64,000 bases of DNA from Ferrimonas futtsuensis DSM 18154 (GTDB taxonomy: Bacteria; Pseudomonadota; Gammaproteobacteria; Enterobacterales; Shewanellaceae). The stretch is taken from contig NZ_AUGL01000007.1 in assembly GCF_000422645.1 (NCBI RefSeq), positions 124,001 to 188,000 of the forward strand, read 5' to 3'. Under the pieces are notes generated by a model. That model did not search any database. It saw only the letters and a list, made by a program, of their open reading frames with translations, and was not told where the DNA came from. Made by a program: the position numbers and the translations under genes. How positions within the stretch are numbered: the stretch's first letter is position 1; every line of letters starts with the position of its first letter. Shown piece by piece: positions 19,076 to 27,351 of this stretch.

Positions 19076-19099
19076 AACTCACTCCCGCTAGTCTGAAAA

Positions 19100-19120
19100 T
19101 ACAATTTCTACAGTGTAGAA
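19100..19120. promoter_or_regulatory. TetR operator and -10 element
   Basis: TTCTAC-agt-GTAGAA (19106-19120) is a perfect inverted repeat between the divergent TetR and DHFR-like genes. It directly abuts a TACAAT -10-like hexamer (19100-19105). Binding here would block transcription, which fits a local TetR repressor. Confidence 0.65.
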
Positions 19121-19179
19121 TAAACATCAATCAAAGCCAAGCAGAACCTGAGTGGCCACCTGCAATGAACGGAGAGAAC

Positions 19180-19707
19180 ATGAGCAACATCGTCTTTATC
19201 GGAACCAGCCTGGACAACTACATCGCCGACAAACAGGGTGGGCTGGAATGGTTAACCACCCTGCCCAACCCAGAGCAGGACGACTGCGGGTTTGCGGCCT
19301 TCATGGACTCGGTGGATGCCCTGGTGATGGGGCGCAACACCTTTGAAACCCTATGTGGCTTTGGCGGAGAGTGGCCCTACAGCAAACCGGTGTTTGTCCT
19401 AAGCCGCTCCCTGCACGCCATTCCCGAGCCCCTGCAGGACAAAGCACAGCTGATTCAAGGCTCACCCGAGGAGGTGACCCGCCAGCTCAACGACAAGGGG
19501 TTCCGACGACTCTACATCGATGGGGGACAGACCATTCAGAGCTTCCTCGAAGCCGGTCTCATCGATGAGATGATCATCAGCCGATTACCTGTGTTACTCG
19601 GCGGCGGTACGCCGTTGTTTGGTGAGCTTGCCAGTCCCTTGTGGTTTCAGCTGGTTGAAACCAAACTGCTGCTCGGCTCCATCGTGATGAGCCACTACCG
19701 GCGATGA
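19180..19707 (+). CDS. Dihydrofolate reductase-like (RibD C-terminal) oxidoreductase
   Basis: This 175-residue protein of the RibD_C/YyaP-like DHFR superfamily shows the start IVFIGTSLDNYIADKQGG, VDALVMGRNTFET, RLYIDGGQTIQSFLEAGLIDE and LPVLLGGGTPLF. The family binds NADPH, but the substrate of such stand-alone members is usually unknown. ATG 19180 has GGAG close upstream and is preferred to ATG 19165. It is probably controlled by the divergent TetR protein. Confidence 0.85.
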   Translation: MSNIVFIGTSLDNYIADKQGGLEWLTTLPNPEQDDCGFAAFMDSVDALVMGRNTFETLCGFGGEWPYSKPVFVLSRSLHAIPEPLQDKAQLIQGSPEEVTRQLNDKGFRRLYIDGGQTIQSFLEAGLIDEMIISRLPVLLGGGTPLFGELASPLWFQLVETKLLLGSIVMSHYRR

Positions 19708-19711
19708 CCCG

Positions 19712-20089
19712 CTAGCCCGGAAAGCACATTAGCCACAGGGGCGGCAGCAGCAGGGTTTCCAGCAACACCAGCCACATCAGGTCCGGTCCCCCAGGGGCAA
19801 GCTGGCGCCTCAGCGCCCCCCAGTTGCCCCTGTTCATGGCCAGTTCAAACATCAGGGTCATCATCAGCCAGCAGGCACCCACCAACAGGGCCTGCCCCAC
19901 TGAGGCCAGCGCCAGCCAGGGCAGTGACCCGCCGATCACCAGAGCAATCCAGGCGATCAGCACGGCACCGCTCAAGCGCTTGGCCCACGCCTCACCGAGT
20001 CCGCGGCTGAGCCACCGCTGGCGAATCCCGCCATTGACCACCGCCCCCAGAGCCATCAGTAACCACAGGCTTATCAGCTTGAAAACCAA
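19712..20089 (-). CDS. Small integral membrane protein of unknown function
   Basis: This 125-residue hydrophobic protein has about four predicted helices (VFKLISLWLLMALG; RLSGAVLIAWIALVIGG; ALLVGACWLMMTLMFELAM; LMWLVLLETLLLPPLWLM). TTG 20089 is chosen because AGGAGG (20097-20102, minus strand) sits eight bases upstream; an ATG at 20107 would place the ribosome binding site inside the gene. I do not recognise the family. It lies on the opposite strand, directly after the DHFR-like gene. Confidence 0.6.
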   Translation of the reverse strand: MVFKLISLWLLMALGAVVNGGIRQRWLSRGLGEAWAKRLSGAVLIAWIALVIGGSLPWLALASVGQALLVGACWLMMTLMFELAMNRGNWGALRRQLAPGGPDLMWLVLLETLLLPPLWLMCFPG

Positions 20090-20230
20090 AGCACTTCCTC
20101 CTGTCATACGCCACCGCTGCAGACAGCTTATCAGCTGGCTGAGTCCCCGGCCTTGATGTGCTCCCCCACTGTGCAGCTTCAAAACCTTTCTGATACCCTG
20201 AGACCAGATTCACTTCAAGGACACAACAAC

Positions 20231-20866
20231 ATGTCAGTCAAACCCTTTGCCGCCTTGCTGGCACTGATGATGGGCTTCTCCGTCCAGGCCGCCGACCAGG
20301 TGGTCACCCTGGAGGATGGCCGCAAGGTGATACTCCATGACGATTTCACCTGGCAGTATCTGGCGCCCGAAGCCCCCAAGGTCGAGGACACCGGGGTCCT
20401 GCAGGCCCCCGTCGAGCCGCAAGCCCCCGTGGCCGCAACCGCCATACCCGCCCTGCCCAAGGCGGCTGCCCAGCCCAAGGCGAAGGTGATGCCGAAAAAA
20501 CCGATGTCCAGTGGCGTCATCGTCCGCCCAGGCGAGGCCAAGGATGTGATGCAGCTGTCAGACTATGGTCTGGATGCCCTGCTGGGCCGAGCCCGTTACC
20601 AAGGAGGCGAGCTGATCATCCCCACCTCGGTCACCAACCAAGGGCGAGAGGCGATCATCGAGGTGGATGTGCGCATCATCGTCATGGATGAGTTTGGTCA
20701 GGTACTGGGTCAGGACACCCTGCCGATGTGGCGTTCCATCAAGCGGATGGCCGACACCTACCTGCGCCCCGGCGCCAGCAAGGAGGGCCTGGACCTGCGC
20801 ATCGAGGTGGAGCAACGAGAGGTCTATCAGTTGAAGGTCGAGTTTGACGAAATCGAAACCCGCTGA
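20231..20866 (+). CDS. DUF3157 family exported protein
   Basis: This 211-residue protein has a signal peptide (MSVKPFAALLALMMGFSVQAAD) and the DUF3157 N-terminal motif VTLEDGRKVILHDDFTWQYL. A Pro/Ala-rich linker (about residues 55-95) leads to a C-terminal beta domain (SDYGLDALLGRARYQGGELIIPTSVTNQG in parts). ATG 20231 is preceded by AAGGA. The family is common in Vibrio and Shewanella and has no known function. Confidence 0.75.
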   Translation: MSVKPFAALLALMMGFSVQAADQVVTLEDGRKVILHDDFTWQYLAPEAPKVEDTGVLQAPVEPQAPVAATAIPALPKAAAQPKAKVMPKKPMSSGVIVRPGEAKDVMQLSDYGLDALLGRARYQGGELIIPTSVTNQGREAIIEVDVRIIVMDEFGQVLGQDTLPMWRSIKRMADTYLRPGASKEGLDLRIEVEQREVYQLKVEFDEIETR

Positions 20867-20881
20867 TCCCAACGAAAGGCA

Positions 20882-20909
20882 CACCGGGGCCATCCTCTGG
20901 ACCCCGGTG
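20882..20909. terminator. Hairpin between convergent genes
   Basis: CACCGGGG (20882-20889) pairs with CCCCGGTG (20902-20909), with two further inner pairs. No T-tract follows on the plus strand, so it may be a weak or factor-dependent terminator shared by the two convergent genes. Confidence 0.4.
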
Positions 20910-20916
20910 GACTGAA

Positions 20917-21468
20917 TTAAAGGCTGCGACGAACGCTGAAGGCCCCCCGCAGTTGCCCAAGCTCATAGCCGGTGGCCTGATCCGAAGGGTAGTGTTCCAC
21001 AATGGCCTGGCGCACCTCAGGCGCCAGCTGCTGACCGTGACACTGCAGGCAAACCTTATCGACCACGATGCCCTTCATCAGCCGGTACTCCTCCCGCCGA
21101 GGCTGCTCCGCCACCAGGCTCTGGGGCGCGGCGCCCGCCAGCAACCGCTGCTCAAACTCCGTCAGGACCTGGATTTCCCACTCATCCGCCTGGGCCATTT
21201 TGGTGTTTCTTGGCTTGAGGCTGACCCGTCTCAGTTGCCAGCCGCTCTGCTCCGACAACTGAGCGGCGATCCTCGGTGCCTGATTGGCACACACCGCCAC
21301 CGCCGCCACCGGTCCGCCGGCCTGCATGGCCGCCTTGAGGCTTGGCTTCAGGGTACTGCCAAACTGCTTGATGACCGATAAACCCTCTTGCCTCATCTCT
21401 TCGGTTTGGGTTGCCCAGGCCCCCATGCTCATTAGCGACATCAGGCCGATGGCCACTGCGTTTTTCAT
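20917..21468 (-). CDS. Periplasmic DUF3365 (Tll0287-like) protein with one heme-binding motif
   Basis: This 183-residue protein has a signal peptide (KNAVAIGLMSLMSMGAWA) and one c-type heme motif CLQCH near residue 145. The surrounding pattern (AVAVCANQAPRIAAQLSE; SLKPRNTKMAQADEWE; GIVVDKVCLQCHG) matches the DUF3365/Tll0287-like sensor family, which binds heme in the periplasm or at sensor N-termini. Here it is a free-standing protein. ATG 21468 has AGGAGAG upstream. A redox or gas-sensing role is possible. Confidence 0.75.
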   Translation of the reverse strand: MKNAVAIGLMSLMSMGAWATQTEEMRQEGLSVIKQFGSTLKPSLKAAMQAGGPVAAVAVCANQAPRIAAQLSEQSGWQLRRVSLKPRNTKMAQADEWEIQVLTEFEQRLLAGAAPQSLVAEQPRREEYRLMKGIVVDKVCLQCHGQQLAPEVRQAIVEHYPSDQATGYELGQLRGAFSVRRSL

Positions 21469-21524
21469 CCCTACTCTCCTGTGGGTTCTCTCCATGAGTG
21501 AACCCACAGTATATTAGTGATTGC

Positions 21525-22442
21525 TTATTTAGCAACTTCGCAATTTGAATGCCTGTGCCAGAGAATGGCGGCAGCAGCCAGAAGCAATTGATCCTTAATA
21601 ATAAATACACCACTGCTGTTCAGCAGAGGAAAATGGGCATCCGCACTCCACCCGGGAAGTGAGAAGAGAAAGCTCAGGGTGCCAAAGGCGGTCAGGGCCA
21701 CTCCCAGGGCTCCGAGGCGCCCAAGGGTGACACTGACGGGAAAAGCCAGAATCCCGGCGGTAAACACCAGCTCCACCACACCGATAAAGTTGGAGGCTCC
21801 CTGCACATCCCAGACTAGGTAGGTCCAGCTGAACAGCCAGTTGGACTGCATAAGATCCACGATTCCCTGCGCTTCATAGGGCTGGAACTTTAGGAAACCT
21901 ATCCACCCCATCACCAGCACTATGCCCGCCAGGGCCAGCCGGGTCGCCCAGCCCTTGAGTAGCTCCCCCGCCTCAAGCACGCCAGCCAACTGAGCCAGGT
22001 GGGCAAACAGAAAAAGGGCCACGGCAAACATCGCCAGGTACTTGATCAGCCCCTGGCCGGCGCCCAACCAGGGAAAGCCCCCCAGATCCGCTACGAAGAC
22101 AGGGTTGGTGAACAGCAGTCCAAAGTTGAGGGCAAAGATTGCCATGCCCCCCAGGGCCCCTATCCAGGCAAAACGCCCTCCCCACAATGCGGAAAGCAGC
22201 AGTCCCCCGAATAGGGTCTCAGTCACCAGCATAACGGTGGCGAGGGTCTCGACTGGCAACAGTTGAAGAACCGGTGCCCACAGGCTGCTTCCTCCCAGCC
22301 AGTACTGGATCATCTTCAGCTCCGAGTCACTGAGCTTCAGCAGCCCCAACCAGATGAGGTAGCAGGAGGTCACCACGACCAGATAACGAATCAGGGTGGT
22401 CTCGCTCAGGTTGGCTCGGCCAAGGTAGCGTATCAGTTCCAT
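21525..22442 (-). CDS. Tandem DUF417 (YkgB-like) membrane protein
   Basis: This 305-residue, very hydrophobic protein consists of two similar halves. Each half carries a lysine-rich entry motif (IWLGLLKLSDSEL near 31; GWIGFLKFQPYEAQG near 180) and an exit motif (FVADLGGFPWLGAGQGLIK near 120; ADAHFPLLNSSGVFIIKD near 270). E. coli YkgB (DUF417) is about 197 residues and corresponds to one such unit, so this looks like an internal duplication or fusion. Function of the family is unknown, though some members relate to chlorine stress. It stands alone on its strand. Confidence 0.7.
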   Translation of the reverse strand: MELIRYLGRANLSETTLIRYLVVVTSCYLIWLGLLKLSDSELKMIQYWLGGSSLWAPVLQLLPVETLATVMLVTETLFGGLLLSALWGGRFAWIGALGGMAIFALNFGLLFTNPVFVADLGGFPWLGAGQGLIKYLAMFAVALFLFAHLAQLAGVLEAGELLKGWATRLALAGIVLVMGWIGFLKFQPYEAQGIVDLMQSNWLFSWTYLVWDVQGASNFIGVVELVFTAGILAFPVSVTLGRLGALGVALTAFGTLSFLFSLPGWSADAHFPLLNSSGVFIIKDQLLLAAAAILWHRHSNCEVAK

Positions 22443-22799
22443 GCTGGGTCTCTTGTGTTGTTGTCATCAGCCCTACCAGACCGCCCCAGAACGGCTCTCA
22501 TTTCACCCCTTCCAGAAAGACCCCAATTTCCACAACAGAAGCCCCCCCGCCGGACACATCACTCCCCCCCTTTTATTAACACCAAGACAAACGAGAGATT
22601 GGCCCCCAAAAATAAACAACCGTCAGGTTTTCATCGTGTTAGTCATAACCAAGTCGCAATTAGCCGTTTCCGGGTTTGAAATGAGGATTTAAAGGGAGTA
22701 AAAACATGCGGCATATTCGAAAAAGTGACCGGACAAGAGTCATAGCTCATTGAATTAATTAACATTTAGATCAACAACCTCTTAACAAAGGCGTTACCT
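22443..22799. other. 357-base divergent intergenic region
   Basis: This spacer lies between the DUF417 gene and the symporter gene. The left half is C-rich with runs such as CCCCCCC; the right half is AT-rich (TTGAATTAATTAACATTTAG) and probably holds the symporter promoter. No ORF with credible composition and no clear operator are seen. Confidence 0.5.
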
Positions 22800-24053
22800 G
22801 TGCAAAAGAAAACGAGTCTGCTGAGCAACATAGGTGTTCAGGTGATCATTGCCATGATCGTCGGCACCCTGGTCGGTATTCTTCTGGGGGAGGATGCCGC
22901 GGCATTCGCTCCCTTGGGCAGCATCTTCATCCACCTGATCAAGATGCTGGTGATTCCTCTGGTGGCCGTGGCCATCATCAGTGGCGCCGCAGGCCTGGGC
23001 AACAGCCATGCTGCCGGCCGTGTCGGCCTGACCACTCTGGGCTTCTTCGGACTGACCTCCGCCGTTGCCGTCGCTCTGGCCCTGGCCATGGGCGAAATCT
23101 TCCAACCCGGCATCGGCATCGATTTCTCCTCGGTAGACGCCCTGTACGATGGTGACCTGGCGGACAAGGGTCAACTGCCCACCTTCTGGGCCACCATCAC
23201 CGGGATGATTCCCACCAATGTGTTCACCTCGCTGCATGACGGCAATATCCTGCAGATTCTGGTGTTCTGCCTCTTCTTCGGCATCGCGCTTTCCAAGGTG
23301 GAAGCCAGCCGCTCCAAGCCCCTGATCGACGGCATCAACACCGTAGTGGACGCCTTTGTCTGGATGATCAATGTGGTGATGAAGGTCGCCCCCATCGGCG
23401 TATTCGGCCTTATGGCCGAGGCCGTGGGCACCTTTGGTTTTGCCGCCCTGAGCACCGTAATGAACCTGTTCCTGGTCTACGTGGCCACCATCCTCATCTA
23501 CGGCTTCCTGTTCTACCCGGCGATGATCAAGACACTGACCCGCATTCCGGTCGGTAAGTTTGTCTCCTCCATGAAGAAACCTCAGGCCGTGGCCCTCTCC
23601 ACCGCTTCCTCCATGGCCACCCTGCCGGTGACCATGGACGTGTGTGAGAAAGAGCTGGGCATCCGCAACTCCACCGCCAGCTTCGTGCTGCCCCTGGGCG
23701 CCACCATCAACATGAGTGGCAACGCCATCTACTATGGCCTGGTGGCGGTCTTCTTCGCCCAGGCGTTTCAGGTAGATTTGGGACTGGGCGCCTACGTCGC
23801 CATCATCCTGACCGCCACCCTGGGTGCCGTCGGCCAGGCTGGCGTCCCCGGCCCCTCCTTCCTGGTGGTGGCGGTGTTGCTGGCCGCCGGCATCCCCATC
23901 GAGGGCCTGCCACTGCTGTTTGCCCTGGACCGTATCTTCGACATGATCCGTACCGCACTGAACATCACCGGCGACGCAGTTTGTGCCGCCATCGTGGATG
24001 AGCTGGCCGGGGACGAACCCATTGAAGAGGAGCAGCCGGCGGAAGCCGCCTGA
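22800..24053 (+). CDS. Dicarboxylate/amino-acid:cation symporter (DAACS family)
   Basis: This 417-residue inner-membrane carrier of the GltP/DctA family takes up glutamate, aspartate or C4-dicarboxylates with H+ or Na+. Diagnostic elements are HLIKMLVIPLVAVAII (helix 2), the serine-rich reentrant loop STASSMATLPVTMDV, the helix 7 motif PLGATINMSGNA (NMxG-type Na+/substrate site) and PGPSFLVVAVLL. The C-terminus is acidic. The start is GTG 22800; a weak AAAGGCG precedes it. A terminator follows. The exact substrate cannot be assigned. Confidence 0.9.
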   Translation: MQKKTSLLSNIGVQVIIAMIVGTLVGILLGEDAAAFAPLGSIFIHLIKMLVIPLVAVAIISGAAGLGNSHAAGRVGLTTLGFFGLTSAVAVALALAMGEIFQPGIGIDFSSVDALYDGDLADKGQLPTFWATITGMIPTNVFTSLHDGNILQILVFCLFFGIALSKVEASRSKPLIDGINTVVDAFVWMINVVMKVAPIGVFGLMAEAVGTFGFAALSTVMNLFLVYVATILIYGFLFYPAMIKTLTRIPVGKFVSSMKKPQAVALSTASSMATLPVTMDVCEKELGIRNSTASFVLPLGATINMSGNAIYYGLVAVFFAQAFQVDLGLGAYVAIILTATLGAVGQAGVPGPSFLVVAVLLAAGIPIEGLPLLFALDRIFDMIRTALNITGDAVCAAIVDELAGDEPIEEEQPAEAA

Positions 24054-24061
24054 TTCCGCGA

Positions 24062-24092
24062 CGGGCCACCTCAGGGTGGCCCGTTTGTTTTT
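24062..24092 (+). terminator. Terminator after the symporter gene
   Basis: A nine-base perfect stem CGGGCCACC/GGTGGCCCG with loop TCAG (24062-24083) is followed by TTTGTTTTT. Confidence 0.9.
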
Positions 24093-24133
24093 CCCCCTGC
24101 CCCCTGTTAAGTTAAAACACCCAATCTAAACGG

Positions 24134-24595
24134 ATGTTTGAATTTATCATGGAGAGTTTCACCCAAGCCTTCCCCATCCATACCCCCATTCAGGTTGCCT
24201 GGGGCGAGATGGATGCTCTGCAGCACGTCAACAATGCCGTCTACTTTCGCTACTTCGAAACCGCCCGAATCGACTTCTTCAATCAGATCGGCCTGATGGA
24301 GGAGCTCAAGCGCAGCGGCATCGGTCCCATACTGGCGGAAACCCGTTGCCGTTTTAAGCGCCCCCTGTTGTTCCCCGATTCTGTGCTGGTAGGCACCCGC
24401 ATCACCGAGCTGAGTGATGACCGATTCACCATGGAATACCAGGTGTTCAGCCAGAGCCAACAAACGGTCACTTCGGTGGGCAGCGCCGACGTGGTGGTGT
24501 ACGACTTTCACCACAAGCGAAAAGCCAATATGCCGGTTCACATCCGCCGGGAACTTGAACAGTATCTGGTCTCCGATGCCGAACTGCTGAGCTGA
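24134..24595 (+). CDS. Acyl-CoA thioesterase, hot-dog fold (4HBT/YbgC type)
   Basis: This 153-residue protein has the 4HBT signature VAWGEMDALQHVNNAVYFRYFETAR near residue 21, in which Asp at the usual catalytic position is present (EMDALQHVNN). It hydrolyses acyl-CoA thioesters, and the short-chain specificity typical of YbgC relatives is likely but not shown. The start may be ATG 24134 or ATG 24149; neither has a strong ribosome binding site. Confidence 0.85.
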   Translation: MFEFIMESFTQAFPIHTPIQVAWGEMDALQHVNNAVYFRYFETARIDFFNQIGLMEELKRSGIGPILAETRCRFKRPLLFPDSVLVGTRITELSDDRFTMEYQVFSQSQQTVTSVGSADVVVYDFHHKRKANMPVHIRRELEQYLVSDAELLS

Positions 24596-24839
24596 TCCAA
24601 AGCCAGTTGTGGCTCCTTTACACAGAACAGCCGCCTCAGCTTTGGCTGACTGTCAGGCCTAAGCCCAACTCCCTGGCCTTAAAACCATAGGGGGTTTGTT
24701 AAGCCCGAGCAGAACCCTTATGACCATTGAGACTGCGACTGAGGGGCGATCGCAAATCTATCGGTAGTGACCTCATCCACCTCCTCTTCACCCGACGATG
24801 ATACACTGACGCCGAAGATGATTACCGGAGTAGAGCACC

Positions 24840-25643
24840 ATGAAGAAACAGGCACTCTTGCTGGCCCTGGCCGCCACCCTGAGCCTTCCGATCCAGGCCG
24901 GCTGGGATGAGCTGAAAGCCAAGGCCAGGGAGCTGGGGGACAAGGCCTCGGAAGTGGGCCAGGAGGCCTGGGAAAGCACCGCCGAGGTGAGTCAGAACGC
25001 CTGGAGCGCTACCCGAGAGTGGAGCCAGGAGACCTGGGAGGCCTCCTCCGCCTGGGCAGAGGGCGCCCTGGACAGCGCCGGCCAGTGGAGCGACGATGCC
25101 CTGGAGAAGGGCAAGACCTGGTACCACCAGGGCGAGACCAAACTGGAGGAGATGGTGGAGCCAGACAGCCCTCAGGAGGCCAGAGACGCCCTGAATACCC
25201 TGTCCGAGGTCACCCTGGTCAAGCTGCTGACCGAGCACCCACAAGTCAAACCCCTGTACGATGACGCCTATGGCTATGCGGTGTTTGATTCCAGACAGTT
25301 TTCCCTGCTGCTGCACACCAATGGCGGCTCCGGAGTGGCGGTCAACCGCCACAGCGGCAAACGCACCTATATGAACATGCTGGGGGGGGGCCTGGCCCTG
25401 GGCTTTGGCGCCAAGTTCTACCAGCAGGTGATGCTGTTCGAGGATGAGGCCAGCTTCGACAAGTTCGTCAACGATGGCTGGAGTGGCGGCGCCGAGGCAG
25501 GCATCCTCGCCTGGAACGAATCCGCCAAGTTTGGTCAGTCGTTCCACAACGGCGTTGCCCTCTACGTGCTCAATGAGAAGGGGCTGCTGCTGGATGCCAA
25601 CATCAACGGCAGCCGCTACTGGCAGGATGGTGACCTCAACTGA
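24840..25643 (+). CDS. Exported SYLF/YSC84-domain lipid-binding protein
   Basis: This 267-residue protein has a signal peptide (MKKQALLLALAATLSLPIQA). An amphipathic segment follows (about residues 21-100) with a regular W-containing 11-residue pattern (EAWEST..., NAWSAT..., ETWEAS..., QWSDDA...), like apolipoprotein or LEA helices. The C-terminal half is a SYLF-type domain (AYGYAVFDSRQ, GGSGVAVNRHSGK, GLALGFGAKFYQQ, NGVALYVLNEKGL). It probably binds membranes at the periplasmic side. A run of nine G (25382-25390) lies inside the gene and could be slippage-prone. Confidence 0.75.
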   Translation: MKKQALLLALAATLSLPIQAGWDELKAKARELGDKASEVGQEAWESTAEVSQNAWSATREWSQETWEASSAWAEGALDSAGQWSDDALEKGKTWYHQGETKLEEMVEPDSPQEARDALNTLSEVTLVKLLTEHPQVKPLYDDAYGYAVFDSRQFSLLLHTNGGSGVAVNRHSGKRTYMNMLGGGLALGFGAKFYQQVMLFEDEASFDKFVNDGWSGGAEAGILAWNESAKFGQSFHNGVALYVLNEKGLLLDANINGSRYWQDGDLN

Positions 25644-25664
25644 CCCTGGCGCCCCAGCAAGCAT

Positions 25665-25692
25665 AAAAAAGGGCGGAGAAGACTCCGCCCTT
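25665..25692 (-). terminator. Terminator of the secreted RelA/SpoT-like gene
   Basis: The stem AAGGGCGGAG/CTCCGCCCTT with loop AAGA (25669-25692) is preceded on the plus strand by A6 (25665-25670), which is a T6 tract on the minus strand. It therefore ends the leftward gene and may also help the rightward SYLF gene. Confidence 0.85.
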
Positions 25693-25697
25693 GGTGG

Positions 25698-26468
25698 TTA
25701 ACCGTACCTGACCCTGCCGGGGGTTGAGATTGCCTCCCAGGCCTGCTGATAGAGCAGCGTCGATTGCTGACGCAGTCGCTCTACCCGGGCGTGTTCAAAC
25801 TCACTCAATGGGCGCTGCTGCACCAGTGCCTGGCGCTCCAGCTCCTGGATCTGCTGATACAGATCGTGTTCCGGGCCGCTTTTAATCTCGGCGAAAGGAC
25901 GCAGGTGGATCTGCACCTCTGCCACCATCAGGCTCTCCGGTAACCGAACCAGCAGGTTCAGATCCCGGTAGCCATTGGCTTTGGGGGTGAGAAACCGGTT
26001 TTTCACTCTGACCACCTCTCCATGGCGATCCAGCTCATGGTAGGCCCGGAGCAGACCCTCCACGTCATCCGCCACCAGGGTGGTGCGGGCCAGATCCGTC
26101 AGCAGTGTTACATCGCCATCCAGTTTGCCCTCCAGCTTTGCCAACGCGCGCTCACGACCTTTGACGGCGGGGACATCGGCTTGGGTGGAGGATAGATAGG
26201 CCACGCGGTGGGTCAGCATCGCCAGTTCATTCTGAGCATGCTGCGCGCGAAGATAAAGGTTTTCGAAGTCTGAGGTCGGCTGAACCGCCGATGCTGTATC
26301 CTGGCTTTCGATGGCCATCAGACCCGGCAGGCCCTTTTCTGCCTTGTTGGAACGCTCCAGTCCGGGGAGCTTGTCTAGAGATGTATCAAGGGATAGCTGA
26401 GTGGCTGCCTGGACCGGGGCCTGCCCCACCATGAACAACATCAGCGCCGTTTTTAAAAACTTGCCCAT
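25698..26468 (-). CDS. Exported protein with a RelA/SpoT-like nucleotidyltransferase fold
   Basis: This 256-residue protein has a signal peptide (FLKTALMLFMVGQAPVQA). The C-terminal two thirds resemble a RelA/SpoT synthetase domain: KGRERALAKLEGKL (about 103-116), TDLARTTLVADD with D125, VKNRFLTPKANGYRDLN (155-171) and AEVQIHLRPFAEIK with E184, ending in a helical tail. The aspartate and glutamate match the two metal-site acids of ppGpp synthetases, while the usual GYQSLH reads GYRDLN. A periplasmic location is unexpected for an enzyme needing ATP and GTP, so it may be a toxin-like relative or have a new activity. AAGGAG precedes the ATG. It lies downstream of sigma/chrR but is separated by a terminator. 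Confidence 0.6.
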   Translation of the reverse strand: MGKFLKTALMLFMVGQAPVQAATQLSLDTSLDKLPGLERSNKAEKGLPGLMAIESQDTASAVQPTSDFENLYLRAQHAQNELAMLTHRVAYLSSTQADVPAVKGRERALAKLEGKLDGDVTLLTDLARTTLVADDVEGLLRAYHELDRHGEVVRVKNRFLTPKANGYRDLNLLVRLPESLMVAEVQIHLRPFAEIKSGPEHDLYQQIQELERQALVQQRPLSEFEHARVERLRQQSTLLYQQAWEAISTPGRVRYG

Positions 26469-26563
26469 TCAGTCTCCTTTTCCAGAAACCGGACCGCTCT
26501 GATGAGCGGCCCTGTCCCTACTCTCTGGGTGATGAAGGGGGTTTTCAAGATCGACCGGATCAC

Positions 26564-26615
26564 AAAAACCGCTCCTTCTCCTGATTCTTCAGAGTTATCA
26601 GGGGTCAGAGCGGTT
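26564..26615 (-). terminator. Two-tier terminator downstream of sigma/chrR
   Basis: Reading the minus strand, AACCGCTC (26615-26608) pairs with GAGCGGTT (26574-26567), and inside it CCTGAT pairs with ATCAGG (26602-26597 with 26585-26580). A T5 tract (26568-26564) follows. It would end the leftward sigma/ChrR transcript about 60 bases after the chrR stop. Confidence 0.65.
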
Positions 26616-26676
26616 CCACCAGTGTGCTGAAATCGTTCGATTATTCAGACTGTATTCAGTTTTGTTTGGCTTGGGT

Positions 26677-27351
26677 TCAGCCCCCTGTCTTAAAAAACAG
26701 CTGACTGAAGGGGTTCAACGCCCGCGCCAGGCCAGAGGTAAAGTGCAGTGGGGCATCGATCACCGCCAGGCACAAACACCCCTTGTCGGACCTGGGGCTG
26801 TGCTCATTGGACTCGGTGCAGTGCACCAGATCCCCGGGGCCGTAATCCCCGGAGTCGTCACTGAAGGTGCCATCGAGAACCAGGGTCCACTCTTTGCCCT
26901 TGTGGGTGTGAGCGGCGATGCTGCCACCGGGTTCCATGTAGATGAAATTCAACTGGTAGGCGCGTTGATGGTCCTGGATCGGTGCGCTCCAGAGCCGGTT
27001 TACCACCCGACTCCAGGGGCCTGCTCTGTCCACCAGACCGGCCAGGGCGGGAGGAAGAGCAATGCGTCGCCCCTGAAACTCCATCTCCGTTGACTCAGGT
27101 GGCTGAGGCACCACCGACGGGGCGTCCTCCAGCCTGTTCAGCATCCTGGCCAACTCATCGTCACCGAACTCTGACGGCAGGCTCAGCGCAGACAGCTGCT
27201 CTGCCTGCTGTTGTTGCAGCAGTTCAACCCGATCCCGACAGCGGCGACACCGGCCAAGGTGCACAGACACCATGATGGCAAGTACATCGTCCAGTTCACC
27301 CGAGGCAAACTGTTCGAGCTCCTTAGCGATTGGATGATGACGGTCACTCAT
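26677..27351 (-). CDS. ChrR-type zinc-binding anti-sigma factor with cupin domain
   Basis: This 224-residue protein has an N-terminal zinc anti-sigma domain (HLGRCRRC, an HxxxCxxC motif) that holds its sigma factor. A C-terminal cupin domain (AYQLNFIYMEPGGSIAAHTHKGKEWTLVLDG in parts, DYGPGDLVHC) binds a second metal. In Rhodobacter, ChrR releases RpoE on singlet oxygen or organic peroxide stress. The gene overlaps the upstream sigma gene by eight bases, showing coupling. The target promoters proposed at 28.05, 28.7 and 30.3 kb fit this system. Confidence 0.9.
   Translation of the reverse strand: MSDRHHPIAKELEQFASGELDDVLAIMVSVHLGRCRRCRDRVELLQQQQAEQLSALSLPSEFGDDELARMLNRLEDAPSVVPQPPESTEMEFQGRRIALPPALAGLVDRAGPWSRVVNRLWSAPIQDHQRAYQLNFIYMEPGGSIAAHTHKGKEWTLVLDGTFSDDSGDYGPGDLVHCTESNEHSPRSDKGCLCLAVIDAPLHFTSGLARALNPFSQLFFKTGG

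Noticed and set aside
24593-24630. Additional ECF11 promoter (TGATCC after the thioesterase gene)
   Set aside because: The -35-like TGATCC is present, but the sequence 18 bases downstream is TTTACA rather than TA(A/G), and no gene follows closely.
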